Positions 38,548 through 51,067 of a DNA stretch of 64,000 nucleotides are shown here, in pieces. The notes under the pieces are model-generated. The model did no database searches. It was not told where the DNA came from and worked only from the letters and a program-made list of their open reading frames with translations. This DNA comes from Pomphorhynchus laevis (Eukaryota > Acanthocephala > Palaeacanthocephala > Echinorhynchida > Pomphorhynchidae): assembly GCA_012934845.2 (NCBI GenBank), contig WNNJ02001797.1, positions 62,001-126,000 of the forward strand, written 5' to 3'. Every line of letters begins with the position of its first letter. The first letter of the stretch is position 1. The translations under genes were made by a program, and so were the position numbers.

Positions 38548-41500
38548 TCAGGCAGCGCAAGAGATGCCCTCGGTTTCTGATAATTCTGCGTTTTTACTCG
38601 ACTCCGTATTCAGAGGAGTGACCGCCTCACCGTACAAATCGCGGCTATATTCTTGCTGTAGACAACGCTCGGCAGCTACATGAACGCTACAACCATCTAC
38701 AGACTGGAAATTATCTTCCCTGTTATATTCGCTTTGGTCTCTGTATGCTGTCACGTTGTTGAACGTTTTCCGCTTTGGGAGCGAAACCACAAGTATTCCT
38801 CGGTTTTATCCAAGTACTTACTAGACAGTCGCTTGTCACTCGCTCGTACAACACACGGAATTCCAAAATTTTCGAAATTATCGGTACTGGCGTGTACTTT
38901 TATTCCTATTAGATTTGAAATTTCTAGTTCCTCACTACTGCAATTCTGTTCATTTCCCTGTTGCAGTAATATTTGTTGTTTGATCCGTCAACAATGGATG
39001 TTGACGGGTGCAGTGCAAAAAGGCGATATTGAGGATCCTCATTGGAATTAATAGACACTCCATTCCAGCTGTTGTCGTCATCGGGGTGGGTATTCGGGAG
39101 AGCCTTGGCAATCCCTCTCATTAGCACGATCGATATTCGCTGAAATGATTCATCAGCTACCAGTGAATAAGGGATGTTTTGACGAGCTGCAAGGTAGCGC
39201 GCTATTCTACGGATTAGACATAGTCCGCCAACTTTTCAGTCCCCATAGGTCTCAATAACTGCAGGGGTAAAAATGTAACCATTTTCCTCCATGGTATGTG
39301 GCTATTTTCGTGTTTTAACGGTGATTGTGTACTCTTCCGCGGCGTAAGTAGCCTCCGTGCTTGATTTATTTAAGTATGATGACTGCTGAGGGTTTGTAAC
39401 AGCGAAATCAATTGCTTCGGGTGGGTCGCCGTGAAGTACGATATCAGCTGACCGTTCTCTTAAACCCCTGAAAAGATTCAAAACTTCACTCTTAACATGT
39501 AAACTGCTGACTCGGCTGCATGGAATACTGTGTCTCTTACTCCGTTATGACGGATGGTATTCTCTGAATTGACTAGTAAGATCGTGAAATCCGTAATCGT
39601 CAGCATCTAATCGTCAGATTGTCAGCATTTATATGGTTTTTTTTAATATTGGAATTCCCAGCCTATCTTTATCAAGATAAGAAATTCCTCAGGAGGCATG
39701 TTCAACGCGTTAATTTTTGAGAGTGTAGGCTTCAATCATGGGTTCGTGTGAGGACAAGCTACGGCTATTAGTCGTGAATTGACAAAAGAAAATAACGTTT
39801 CAATTAGACGAGAGTGCAACACCTCGTCAATTCTTGTCTCTAATCCAAATTGAGACAAGATTGCTGAGCGAGCACTGTTATCCATAACGAGTTCTTCCAG
39901 ATAGTTGCGGGTTAACGACTCAAAAGTTTGTGAATATGCCGGGAAAGAAGACGAATACATAACCAAGTTGTTTGCAACATTGGCGATGCTGGCTATATAC
40001 GCAACATGAGCATAGACTGGAGAACTTTGCATTCCAAGTACGCTCGTTCCCAATGAAAGCTTTGCTTGAACATGTGAGCGTGAATCTAGTCTAATCCCTA
40101 TCAATTCGTAAAGGACGTTGGTTACGGCTTTATTAAATTGTTTTAAAGCAGAGTGTATAGTCGCAAAGGTAGGTAAACAATCTGCAGATCAGGAATTTCT
40201 GAAATCAAGTCAAGATACCTCATTAATCTCGGCAGAATAATATATTCAAGATGAGAAGCAGTGAATTCTGGACTTCCGATTGGTGATACAAGTATAACAA
40301 AATTCATGGTTTCGTTCAAGGCCATAAATTCAGAGAAATGCGATTGTACAAATAGAATAGCTTCCCGTTGTCCTGTTATCTCAGTATTCCGCCAATTGAG
40401 TTGCAAATTAACACTACCAAATGCACTAGATAAGTGGGACAAGACTTTGATAATGGACTGTGCCGACCCAGCGATTAATCCATCGTCCAAGTACCATTTA
40501 TTAAACTCAATAACAGCAATTCAATTTATACTATCTATGGTCGGTTGAATTAAAAGCGAGAACAAGGGGGGGGGTACAAGAGGGTCACCTTGTTGGACTC
40601 CACATGCTGAATTTAAGGATTCCTGACCTAAAATTCGAAAATGCGAAGGTCTTTCATAACATTAACACACCCACGCTGAGCACTCTGGAAATTGACAATC
40701 GACGGCTTGAATAACTACACCACGACTTAGTGAATTAAAGGCATTGCGTACGTCAACCTTACACCACACACAATCTGAATTATTAATTTGCTCGTTGTTT
40801 TTGAGTTTGGCCCCATGAATGATGAGTTCCATGCCGTTCGAAGTCGACACTTTGACCTGATGAGGGTTAAGAGTGGTGGATAATTCTTTTCGCAAACTCT
40901 GACATATACATTTTGAACACAGACGACCGAGCGTTTCACCACCTGCAATTGGTCGGATCCCTACACATTGCTCGTTTAGCGCAATCAGGTCAGCATCAGC
41001 AAGGTAATCGGATAACTCTCGAGGCGCTAGCATACCTATCAACTGATTCACAAGGTTCGTGAGACGCCATAGAAGGTTTCCATGATCAGCCGATATCATG
41101 TTCTGTAGATGTTCAGGGCCTAAACCCAAACATCCAGGAGATGAATATTCGGGAAAAGAGACTATGAAGCAATGACTGCCTCATAATCTACTGATATTGA
41201 TTGGGATCTTGGTGGCATAAGTTTAATCTTAGTACAAGTTACCGGATGCAGAATCTCCAGCTTATTTCTGACCAGCGGTGTAGAGGCGCAAATTCCATCA
41301 GATGTGAGTCTCCGTATTGCCTTACTGAAGTCGCCGATTAGTGCGAGATCAATAACCCCTTTTTGCGAGTTAGATTTGCTTAAAATCTTTCCAGATGATT
41401 TTGACTTGGGGATTCCGGACCTAGCATATGAACAGGCCAACGGAAGCAAACTACGTAAAGCACGCGATTCTATTAATGAAAACATGTCCGCTATGCGTTT

Positions 41501-41561
41501 TTTTGATGTTTCTTTCTCGTCTTGTTTCGTATTCGATCACATAAATAAAACAGAGTTTTAG
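38548..41561 (-). pseudogene. RLE-type LINE (YLDD RT, endonuclease tail), dead copy in left arm
   Basis: On the minus strand in order: N-terminal region (41485-41162, MFSLIESRALRSLLPLACS...), fingers and motif A (41129-40662: VGIRPIAGGETLGRL, KVDVRNAFNSLSRG), motif B with QQGDPL near 40.6 kb in a broken frame, the WYLDDGLIAG catalytic segment (about 40.5 kb) then 40490-40143, thumb (40104-39736), RHNGVR near 39.55 kb, a (D)IVLHGDPPEAIDFAVTNPQQS-type endonuclease core near 39.45 kb, and an AVIETYGDW block near 39.25 kb. A C run near 40570 and several stops break it. Confidence 0.82.
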
Positions 41562-42800
41562 AACGCATAGTAGGGCAGTCCAGCTTTACCCTGATTGTTG
41601 ACACAATGCATCATTGATAAGCGAGGACATTAGATGAGCAGCGCGCACGCAGTGACCATGGTATTCGTTTTATTGTTGATGCATTATAGGACTACACTTT
41701 GTTCAAAATATCAATGCTTTGATCAGAATACGTGGAAGCGTCGATATTTGGAGTAGTTATAAGGGATAATTGATTACTCATGGTATCATTCAACTGTCGA
41801 ACTAAACGTGGTTCGCATCAAAAGCCCTAACATCGACTACCATTGACTTTGTGCACTCGTAATCTTCCTTTCTTTGTCAAAGCGTACGGTCTTGATCAGA
41901 TCGCGTACGTTCCAGAAACCATTGACATATTCGTTGATTGTGTGTCGATTGATTATTCGTTGATTGATTATTTGTGTAATAATTTGATGTAATTAGCTTA
42001 AACACTTATAAATTTTCTTGTCGGCACAATATAAGGACCTAAACACAAAAATAATTCGTATGTTATTTATCTCAAACTTTCTTTTTTAAGATATACAAAA
42101 GCTGCTGTAGTAAGCGAAGGTAATATACAATTCGAGATCTGGTATATTCAGAACTTTGACAACAGTGAGAATATTGTTTGACAAATTGTGTGTTTAAGCT
42201 GTTAAAATTTTTGTTCATAAAAATATTTTGTACATAATAAATTTTATTTAATTTGTATCTAAAAGTATAAATTGAATATTTAAAATTGAAAACTGAAATT
42301 TAACAATCAATATTTATGAATTGACTAATGAATAACATATGATGTATCTAAATAAGTATTGAATGCTATCATTTTTTGTTCCCATTCCTCATCCAAAATA
42401 GCAGCGGTGCCAAATAGATGTTAATGTCGTATTTCCTCTGAAGAAATTGGTTTACCTAGTATCTAATTCTAATACAAAGTATACGATATAAAATATGAAA
42501 TTAGGATAAATCAATTAATGAATACTCGGATATTTAAATATTCTAATTTTAAGATAGATAGATATTCGGAAATAACAGTGTGTCTTAAATATCTAAATAA
42601 AAAACGAGATTATTTCATAAAAATCAAAGATGCAAAAAAGATGCTCGAGATATCGTTTCGAGTGATTAGAAGGTTGAAAACCTGTTACTAATATTGAGCG
42701 ACAAGTAACCCGATGCATTGCTCGAGCACCCACACTAAGTTTTAATTTCATATTTTTATACAAATCGATATAAAATATGAAAATTTACGCCCACAGCTTT

Positions 42801-42910
42801 GGCTCTAGAATAGCTGGTTTATTAATCGCTGTATAGAGCTAGTGTATTAACAGCTGTACAGAGCTGCTGAACCAATCACTGTATAGAGCTGGTGTATTAA
42901 TAACTGTATA
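42801..42910. repeat. Tandem ~27-bp repeats at the inner edge of the left arm
   Basis: Four imperfect units of the form (G/A)GTGTATTAA-TAACTGTATAGAGCT. They start exactly where arm identity ends. Confidence 0.7.
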
Positions 42911-43635
42911 GATCAAATCAGCTAACTGAGTCTACCTATTTAATATAATAATAAAATAAAAAACATAATAATGCTAAATCAAAATTTAATAATTAAATAA
43001 TAAAATTAATAATTGTTTTTAGATTTTCTAAAATTTAAATCAAGTTAAAATAAAAAATTGAAATTTAAAATAAAATTCATTTTTATGAATTGACTAATAA
43101 ATAACAGACGTTGTATCAGAATAAGAATTAGAGGTCATCAGGAGGAACTGCTATGCTATCAGGTTTCGGCCCCTAACTCCTCTACCCAACATAGCAGCGG
43201 GGCCAAATACATGCTAATGATGTATTTCCTCTGAAATAACTATCTAGTATCTTATTCTAATGCAAAGTATATTATTTATTATCCATCCATAAAAATTTGC
43301 CGCTTAAGAGTTTAAATTTATTCTTTATATTATTGTGTTGATTTATATATTTTACTATTTTCTGCTTGATGTTATTTTTATAGTAACCTAGTTTGAAATA
43401 TGTATCTATTAAATTATTTAAATAATTTTGAAGAAAGTTAATACTATTATATATTGTTGCAATTCTTAAAATTTCATTATTTAATGTATTATATTTTATA
43501 TTATATGATATGCATGAATGGTCATGCAAAAATATGTTTCTTGTAAATTCAAATATGTCATCTTTACGATATAAATTAATAGTAGTTTTAGTTTATGTAA
43601 ATTTAATTTTCATATCTAGATATTCACCTTCTTAA
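42905..43635 (-). mobile_element. Penelope-like copy, 5'-truncated, minus strand
   Basis: Minus strand: ORF C-terminus (43529-43272, ending WMDNK-stop), 3' UTR with the interleaved-helix RNA (43140-43204), ending at GACTCAGTTAGCTGATTT (42908-42925). The upstream side dissolves into TA repeats at 43640-43770. Confidence 0.75.
43140..43204 (-). ncRNA. Interleaved-helix RNA, copy 3
   Basis: Identical in all three helices to the copies at 13.9 and 33.4 kb. Confidence 0.6.
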
Positions 43636-43639
43636 TAAT

Positions 43640-44100
43640 ATTATTATATATAACATTATATATAATATAATTTATATTATATATTATAATATATAATATA
43701 TTATATTATATAATATATAATATTATATAATATATATATTATAATATATAATATTATATTATATTTTAATTAAATTCTAATTATTTCCTTTTTAAGTAAA
43801 TTATTACAAATAAAAGAAATGCAAGTTACAAACACAATGTTTTAAAATTAATCGACCTTTTCAACCGTCGGCTGTCTCGGTTTTATAGTCATATGCACAA
43901 TCATCAGTTGTTGTATCCTCATTGCTCTCGTAGTCTTCTACTGAAGTTTCATCTTGGATTATGCTTTGTTTGCTTTCTCCTTTTCATCCGCGACAACATT
44001 CTCGTCTGTGTCATGAATTGCCACAATTGATAATTTCACTAGTGAAATGCTATCACTAGTTAATGATAGCATTCTCGTCTTCGTATCGTTCCTCTGCCCA
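43640..44100. other. TA-repeat tract and unassigned sequence
   Basis: 43640-43770 is almost pure TA palindromes; 43860-44100 is mixed sequence with no recognised feature. Confidence 0.5.
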
Positions 44101-44111
44101 TCCAGCTGTCG

Positions 44112-45990
44112 TTGCTATTCCCAGTCGATTTCATCAAGAAAAAATCTTCCGCTCCATCCATGACGTCTGGATATCATCCAAACATGTTTTCACTAATGGA
44201 ATCGCGTGCTTTTCGTAGTTTGCTTTCGTTGACCTGTTCATATGCTAGTTCCGGAATCCTCAAGTCAAAATCATCTGGAAAGATTTTAAGCAAATCTAAC
44301 TCGCAAAAAGAGGTTATTGATCTTGCACTAATCGGTGCCACCAAGATCCCAATCAATATCAGTAGATTATGAGGCAGTCATTGCTTCATATTCTCTTTTC
44401 CCGAATCTACATCTGGATGATTGGGTTCGGGCCCTGAACATCTACAGGACATGATATCGGCTGATCATGGAAACCTTCTATCGCGTCTCACGAACCTTGT
44501 GAATCAGTTGATAGGTATACTAGCGCCTTGAGAGTTATCCGATTTCCTTGCTGGTGCTGACCTGATTGCGCTAAACAAGCAATGTGTAGGGATACGACCA
44601 ATTGCAGTTGGTGAAACGCTCCGTCGTCTCTGTTCAAAATGTATATGCCAGAGGTTGCGAAAAGAATTTTCCACCACTCTTAACCCTAATATAGTTGATG
44701 TTATGAACGACCTTCGCATTTTTGTATTTTAGGTCAGGAATCCTTAAATTCAGCATGCGGAGTCCACCAAGGTGACCCTCTTGAACCTGCCTTGTTCTCG
44801 CTTTTAATTCAACCGACCATTGGTAGTATAAATTCAATTGCTGGTATTGAGTTTAATAAATGGTATTTGGACGTTGGATTAATCGCTGGGTCGGCACGGT
44901 CCATTTTCAAAGTCTTGTCCCACTTATCTAGTGCATTTGGTAGTGTTAACTTGCAACTAAATTAGCGGAATACTGAGATAACAGGACAACGGGAAGCTAT
45001 TCCATTTGTACAATCGCATTTCTCTGAATTTATGGCCTTGAACGAAACCATGAATTTTGCTATACTTGTATCACCAATCGGAAGTCCAGAATTCACTGCT
45101 GCTCATTTTGAATATATTATTCTGCCGAGATTAATGAGGTATCTTGACTTGCTTTCAGAAATTCCCGATACGCATATTGTTTACGTACTTTTGCGACACT
45201 GCGCCTCAGCCCACCGTATTAACAATTTAATGGGAACAATCGATCTGTGTTCTATACAATCTGCTGTAAAACAGTTTGATAAAGCCATAACCAACGTCCT
45301 TAATGAAGTGATAGGGATTAGACTAGAGTCACGCTCACATGTTCAAGCAAACCTTCCATTGCGAATGGACGGAATTGGAATGCAAAGTTGTTTCGTCCAT
45401 GCTCCTGTACGTATGTAGCCAGTATCGTCAATGTTTCGAGCACCTTGGGTATGTATTCGTCTTCTTTCCTGGGATATTCACAAACTTATGAGACATTAAC
45501 CCGCAACTATCCGGAAGAACTCGTTATGGATAACAATGCTCGCTCAGCAATATTGCCTCAATTTGGATTAAGGACAAGAATTAACGAGGTGTTGCGCTCT
45601 CGTCTAATTGAAACGTCATCCTCCTTTTACAAATCACGTCTAATAGCTCTAGGTTGTCCTCACGCGAACGCATGATTGAAGGCTACACCCTAAAAAATTA
45701 AATGGCTAAACATGCCTCCTGCGGAATTTCGTATCTTGAAAAAGATGTGGCTTGGAATTCCAATATAAAAAAACCATATAAATGCAGACGATCCTTTAAA
45801 GATGCTGATGATTACGGATTTCACGGCCTTACTTGTCAATTCGGAGGATACTATACGTCATAATGGATTAACATACAGAGTATTCCATGCAGCCGAGTTA
45901 GCAGGTTTACATGCTGAGCGTGAAGTTTTGAATCTTGTCGGGGTTTAAGAGAACGGTCAGCTGATATCGTCCTACACGGCGGCCCACCTT
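44112..45990 (+). pseudogene. RLE-type LINE, third copy (between the arms)
   Basis: Same family as the arm copies, more diverged and with different lesions: MFSLMESRAFRSLLSLTCS... start, VGIRPIAVGETLRRL-type fingers, deletion of the motif A region near 44690, QGDPLEPALFSLLIQPT in another frame, WYLDV in place of the catalytic WYLDD (44855-44875), then 45032-45418 and 45388-45675 thumb, RHNGL near 45860 and a short endonuclease remnant to 45990. It lacks the long C run that breaks the arm copies. Confidence 0.8.
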
Positions 45991-46184
45991 TTATTATAAA
46001 AGCAACATGTTAATAATGAACATTTTATTTAAAAAACATAGGTTGTTTCTCATACTGTATTAAAATAAAAATACTTTTGAATAAATTTTGATTGTCTCTT
46101 AATCATAAATAAATTTTGAACACGTAAGCTAAAAACTTTTATGGATGAATAACTAACAATATACTTTGTATTAGAATAAGATAC
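45991..46184 (+). mobile_element. Penelope-like 3' remnant, left half (split by Gypsy)
   Basis: From about 46120 the end of the ORF (CTTTTATGGATGAATAA) and ATACTTTGTATTAGAATAAGATAC match the other 3' UTRs; the right half resumes at 54813 with GATACTAGATA. Confidence 0.65.
46180..46184. repeat. Target-site duplication of the Gypsy element (left)
   Basis: GATAC, matching 54813-54817; five bases, the usual length for Gypsy-group integrases. Confidence 0.85.
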
Positions 46185-46437
46185 TGTAACGTTTTCATTG
46201 ATCATTTTAAATGAAATACAAATGGAAGCTTTTTAGTCAACAGCACAAAACACGAAAAACAGTTTTGAAAGCAACAAGTAGTGTTTTATAAGCAATTCTG
46301 TAATGATTAAGTAATACTACAATCACCGCCGATCAGCATACGACAGTGGTCGTGTAACAAAGAAGCGGAGCATCAATAAGTTGCATCTGCATGGCGAAAC
46401 GTTGCTTTGTGCCATTTGTATTCGTTCATACATTACA
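46185..46437 (-). repeat. 3' LTR of the Gypsy element
   Basis: 253 bp, TGTAAC...ATTACA. Differs from the other LTR by isolated substitutions such as GAGCATC/GAACATC and CATCTGC/CATATGC. Confidence 0.92.
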
Positions 46438-46447
46438 TCTCCTCTTC
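46438..46447 (-). promoter_or_regulatory. Polypurine tract
   Basis: Minus strand GAAGAGGAGA immediately before the 3' LTR; primes plus-strand DNA synthesis in LTR elements. Confidence 0.6.
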
Positions 46448-46541
46448 ACCACGGCCAACTTGCTCCAAATCTTTCTGGTCGTGTGCGTTTTCTTTCGCTT
46501 TGTCTCAATACGGTCATAGCTTGATTCGAATCATTATGTGG

Positions 46542-47762
46542 TCAATTCTCTTGCTGCAGATTCGCATCGGTATTGCTGCCTAGTATTTCTGTAACTATTT
46601 TCTCAGTGCTGGCCAAATTCTCCGCGGGTTGTTCTAGATAGTTCCTCGTTGCATCGTCAGAGTTTCTTTCTTTATCATTCTTTTCATATATGATATCTGA
46701 TGTCTCTATAGCTGGCCAATCAAACCCACTAACCACTTGTCTCTCGGTTTCCCTATATCTTCGTCGCAATTGATCGATGTGCCCGCGAATATATCTACCA
46801 TGGCATTCTACACTGTACGTGGTCTCCGAAGTTCGTTCGACTATTATCCCTGATTTCCATTTTATTTTATTATTCGGTCTGTACCAAACTTCATCTCCCA
46901 CCTGGAAAGCACGTGCTTTACAACGTCGGTCGTAATATTTCTTTTGTCGATTCTGACTTTCCATTGCAGTTACTCTCGCTGGTTGAATATGATCCCACAG
47001 CGTAGACAAATTCCTTCCTATCATTAATCTTGCAGGCGTTTCCTTTGTTGAACAATGAATGGAATTTCTATAGCTCATGAGAAATTGCTGCAATCTTTTA
47101 TTAACAGCGCCTCTTTCGCATCGTAGTAAAACACGCTGTTTGACTGTCTGCACCAACCTTTCTATCAATCCATTTGATTTTGGGTGATATGGCGTGGTCA
47201 GCCGGTGGCGAATGTTGTTATTTTTCAAGAATGTTGTAAACAACGCTGATGTAAACGGAGGACCGTTGTCGGAGACGAGTTCATCGGGAACTCCTAATCG
47301 TGCAAATACTTCTCTCATTTTTGAAATTACCGTGTGCGCATGCAGTGACGCTATAGGTAATACTTCGGGCCATTTACTTGCCGCACACTGCATCAACAGA
47401 TAATATTGTTCCTTGACCGGACCAGCAAAATCGACATGCACTCTTTCCCACGGACTACTAGTAATTGGCCAATTCTGTAGTGGGTAGTCCGGTGGAGTAT
47501 TTGTAGATTTCTGGCATTCAGAGCAATATAGCACGTATTTTTCGACCTTTTCTGACAATTTAGGCCACCATACATATGTTCTCGCTAAACTTTTCATTGC
47601 CACAATTCCAGGGTGTCCTAGATGAATATGATCTAATGTCTTCTTCCGAAGTTCTGAAGGAATTACAATCCTTCCCAAACACATTAACGCCCCTGATTCT
47701 ATGGATAGATCTTGCGCATGACTCTGATACGCCTTCAAATGTGTAGGCATTGTTGTTGTTGG
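46542..47762 (-). pseudogene. Gypsy integrase region of pol
   Basis: In the same frame as the upstream pol ORF, separated only by one TGA (47765-47763). Open from just after that stop; the first ATG is at 47750 (402 aa). Domains: HHCC zinc motif (HIHLGHPG...YCSEC, residues 42-77), the DDE catalytic core (VHVDFAGP near 108; SDNGPPFTS near 170; the E in NGLIERLVQTVK near 207), and a C-terminal GDEVWYRPNNKIKWKSG segment. It inserts the cDNA into host DNA. Confidence 0.88.
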
Positions 47763-50426
47763 TCATCCCCTCGTAATATAGCTTTTAACTAATCTTAACT
47801 CTGCATCCAGATTTGTTGCTGACAAAATACTATCCAACGATAATCCGCTTTGCTCAGCTGCTTCATCTTGGATTAGATGTACTATTGCCGGATCATCATC
47901 GCCTTTAGTTTGTGTACTTTCTTGTTGTGGTAAACGTGATAACATATCCGCTAACGTGTTCTCACTTCCTTTTATAAATTGCAGTGTATAGTTGTACTGG
48001 TTTAGAATTGTCGCCCAGCGTACCAAACGATGATTAACTGTCTTTTGTAGGTTTCGCTTTTCACCAAATATGTGTTGCAACGGCTTGTGATCAGTTTCAA
48101 TGATAAATTTGCGGCCCGCTATGTATTGATGAAATTTGCGTATTCCGAATATCAATGCGAGCGCTTCCTTGTCGATTTGTGAATATTGCTTTTCCGCTTT
48201 TTGGAGTATACGCGATGCATATGCTACTGGTTTATACCCCATTTTCTCTTCCTGCAATAATACCGACCCAACACCATATTCAGAGGCATCACATGCTAAT
48301 TTTAAATTCGACTTCCCATTATAGGGTACTAGTATTTTTGCGTCCGATAATGTTTTCTTTATTAAATCCCAGCTTTCTTCATGACTAGTATCCAACCGCC
48401 ATCGTGTGTTCTTGCCCGTAAGATTATATAAGTCTATGCAACTCCATCTCAGTCGTGGTAAAAATCTGTCCAGAAAGGAAACTGCGCCTAAGAAGGATCT
48501 TAATTGTGTTTTATTCTGCGGGCGTTCCATATTTTGAATTGCCGTTATCTTTGACGGTGATGGTAATATCTGATTTTGCCCGAACTGGTGGCCAAGGAAG
48601 TCAATCTTCTCCTTACAAAAAACGCACTTGTCAGACCTAATGTGAATATTCGCTTTAGACAGTCTCTTCATCACCCTATGTAATTGCATCATATGTTCCT
48701 CCTTTGTATGCGTTCCGATCAAAATATCGTCTAAGTACGTGGCCACTCCATTAATTCCCATCATCAAATTGGACATATATCTTTGAAAAATAGCTGGACT
48801 AATCGACAATCCGAATGGCAACCGCCGATACCGATAGAAACCTAATGGTGTTGATACCGTGAGTAAATGCCTACATTCTTCCGACACCTCCATTTGCAAA
48901 TATGCATCTCTGAGGTCGATTTTCGAGTACCAGTGAGATCCTGCAATGGTCAGCATTATTGAGTCAAAGGTTGGCATTTCATACGACTCAATCGACAGGA
49001 ATGGGTTAATAGTCACTCGAAAATCCGCACAAATTCGTATGTTGCCATCTTTCTTACGAACTATAACAAGCGGTGTAGACCATTCAATGTTGTCACGATC
49101 GGCATGCACTGGTTCCAAAATTTCCTCTTTGCACAACCGTTCAATTTCGGCGATCGTCTTATCTTTAAGCGATATGGGAATTCTTCTGTTGGGCACTATG
49201 CGTGGCGATGCCTGTCTGCTGATTACAATCTTTGCCTTGAAACCTTTGATAACTCCAACGCGGGTTTCAAACAGATGCGCGAATGGTTGTAAAATTTCTC
49301 GGATTGCTTGCTGGCTTAGATCTTCTTGAATCTGTTTAATATGAACTACACTTGGCCATTCCAAATTAAATGCTTTGCTCCAGGGTCGACCGAACAACGC
49401 ATGATTGTCGGTGTTAATGACTTCTACCTCCAAATTTGCTATCTTATTATTTAACTCTACCGATACCTGGCATCTTCCTAATGTGCGTATTTTGTCGTCA
49501 GTGTAGCTTCTTAGCCACCTTGCTGAAATCAGACTAGGACATTTCAACTGGTTCCAAACTGAGCTTGGCACCGTTGATACTGCTGCTCCCGTGTCATATT
49601 CCATGGCTACTTCTAGGCCATTCAACTTTACTATAATTTGAGGGTAGCCTTCTTCTCTATTTATTTCATTAATTTCCTGATGATGTATCCTCAATTGAGC
49701 AATTCCCAGTTTGTCGTCCTCTTCAAAATCGTCTTCTATAAGGTCGTGTACGACTCGAGTACTATTACGAGATCGGCAACATCGTGCGTAATGCCCTTTT
49801 CGGTTACATTTGTAACATTTACCATCTCTTGCCACACATTTCGCATTCGGTAGATGCACCAACCCACAACGATTGCATTTGGTTCTTTGTGGAATCTTTG
49901 TCATTTGATACACGTCATTCTCGAATGATTTGTGGTGCGCACTATCGTTTCGTTGCAACAACATTGTAGTGGCTCGAGTCATCTCAAATGTAGTGGCTAT
50001 ATTAATGACCTCGTCCAACGTCGGATTTGGGAGACGCAGTGCTGTCCTTCTGACTACTTCGTGAGGTGTGCGTGCGATAATCAAGTCTCTTAACCGCTCG
50101 TCTACCGCTTGGGCCTTGTTTTCTATAGTAGGAGAGAAGAAGCGGCATTTGTTAGCTAGACCTCTGGCTTCTGCGATCCACTGTGCATAATTCTGCCCCG
50201 GCTTCATATCGATCGTTGCAAATTCGTATCGCGCTGCTACAATATGAACTGTCTTCCGGTAATGACGGTCTAGCGTTTCAACAATGCGAGTGTAAGTTGT
50301 GTTTTCTTCAGCAATCGTAGGTATTAATTTCTTGAGCAGCCCATATGCTTGTGGTCCAATAGATGCTAGTAGAATCTCTTTCCGATCTTTATCGTCCATA
50401 TATTTCATAGCGTTCACGTGATGCAT
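47763..50426 (-). pseudogene. Gypsy gag-pol: gag C-terminus, protease, RT, RNase H
   Basis: 887 aa uninterrupted. Gag capsid-like helices (1-180), two knuckles (CNRCGLVHLPNAKC near 184; CYKCNRKGHYARCC near 204), protease DTG (near 279), RT with FSTPL-like WSTPLVIVRKKDG, KIDLRDAYLQ (motif A), RLPFGLSISPAIFQ, ATYLDDILIGTH (near 565), RNase H with ACDASEYGVGSVLLQ and TDHKPLQHIF. The 5' end of gag is displaced by a short insertion near 50.5 kb; the last codon before integrase is a stop. Protease, RT and RNase H signature residues all look intact. Confidence 0.9.
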
Positions 50427-50472
50427 AAATTGGCCATAATATCCGGACCATGGTTCTTCATCTTCAAGAAAT

Positions 50473-50545
50473 TAAATCAGCTAACTGAGCCTACGTATTG
50501 TTATATAATTATAAAATAAACAAAACATTAATAATACCGGTTGGT
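50473..50545 (-). mobile_element. Minimal 5'-truncated Penelope-like insertion in gag
   Basis: Minus strand ...TTATATAACAATACGTAGGCTCAGTTAGCTGATTT is the last about 70 bp of the Penelope-like 3' end. It interrupts gag and shifts its frame. ACCGGTTGGTATTAATAAT is repeated twice at its right side (50537-50575), perhaps target duplication or slippage. Confidence 0.6.
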
Positions 50546-50715
50546 ATTAATAATACCGGTTGGCTTTTTGAGTTTCCTTGTCTATCTTCTAACAACGTCT
50601 TCATAGTCTGCATGAGTGTTTTGTTTTCTTCTGCTTGCTTCCACAACAATGATAAGAGCTCACCATTACTGGGTATCTCACCCTCGTCGCCATTTGTAAC
50701 GTTTTCATTGATCAT
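50509..50715 (-). pseudogene. Gypsy gag N-terminus
   Basis: The ATG at 50715 lies inside the LTR, about 20 nt before its end. The peptide (NENVTNGDEGEIPSNGELL...) runs across the primer-binding-site region into gag and is cut by the insertion at 50.5 kb. Confidence 0.55.
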
Positions 50716-50913
50716 TTTAAATGAAATACAAATGGAAGCTTTTTAGTCAACAGCACAAAACACGAAAAACAGTTTTGAAAGCAACAAGTAGTGTTTTATA
50801 AGCAATTCTGTAATGATTAAGTAATACTACAATCACCGCCGATCAGCATACGACAGTGGTCGTGTAACAAAGAAGCGGAACATCAATAAGTTGCATATGC
50901 ATGGCGAAACGTT
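50695..50913 (-). repeat. 5' LTR of the Gypsy element, first part
   Basis: Matches 46185-46403; interrupted after CGAAACGTT by the LINE. Confidence 0.92.
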
Positions 50914-51067
50914 AAGTAAGTAAGTAAGGGTTTTATTAATAACTATATAACTGATAAAAACTTTAGAAACAAAAACATGCAAAAGACAACTTAAAATAGA
51001 AACTGTTCACGACGTGTATTTTGGAATCTTCAACTTATATTCACGGCCTCAGGTCCAGAGGGATCTG

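Larger units (their letters stand above)
37749..42800. repeat. Left arm of a ~5.05-kb inverted repeat (partner 57607-62659)
   Basis: Read as reverse complement, every block matches 57607-62659 in order, including whole ORFs identical at protein level, for example 38680-39051 against 61357-61728. Differences are a handful of substitutions and one-base length changes such as a 9-nt versus 8-nt G/C run near 40570/59840. Edges were placed where AGCTTACTTAT and CCCACAGCTTT stop matching. Confidence 0.92.

Noticed and set aside
38680-39051. 123-aa + strand ORF, repeated at 61357-61728 on minus
   Set aside because: Antisense to the C-terminal tail region of the RLE LINE; present twice only because the 5-kb arms are duplicates.
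43640-43770. Possible origin or matrix-attachment site in the TA tract
   Set aside because: Pure TA repeats are common in this low-GC genome; nothing specific seen.
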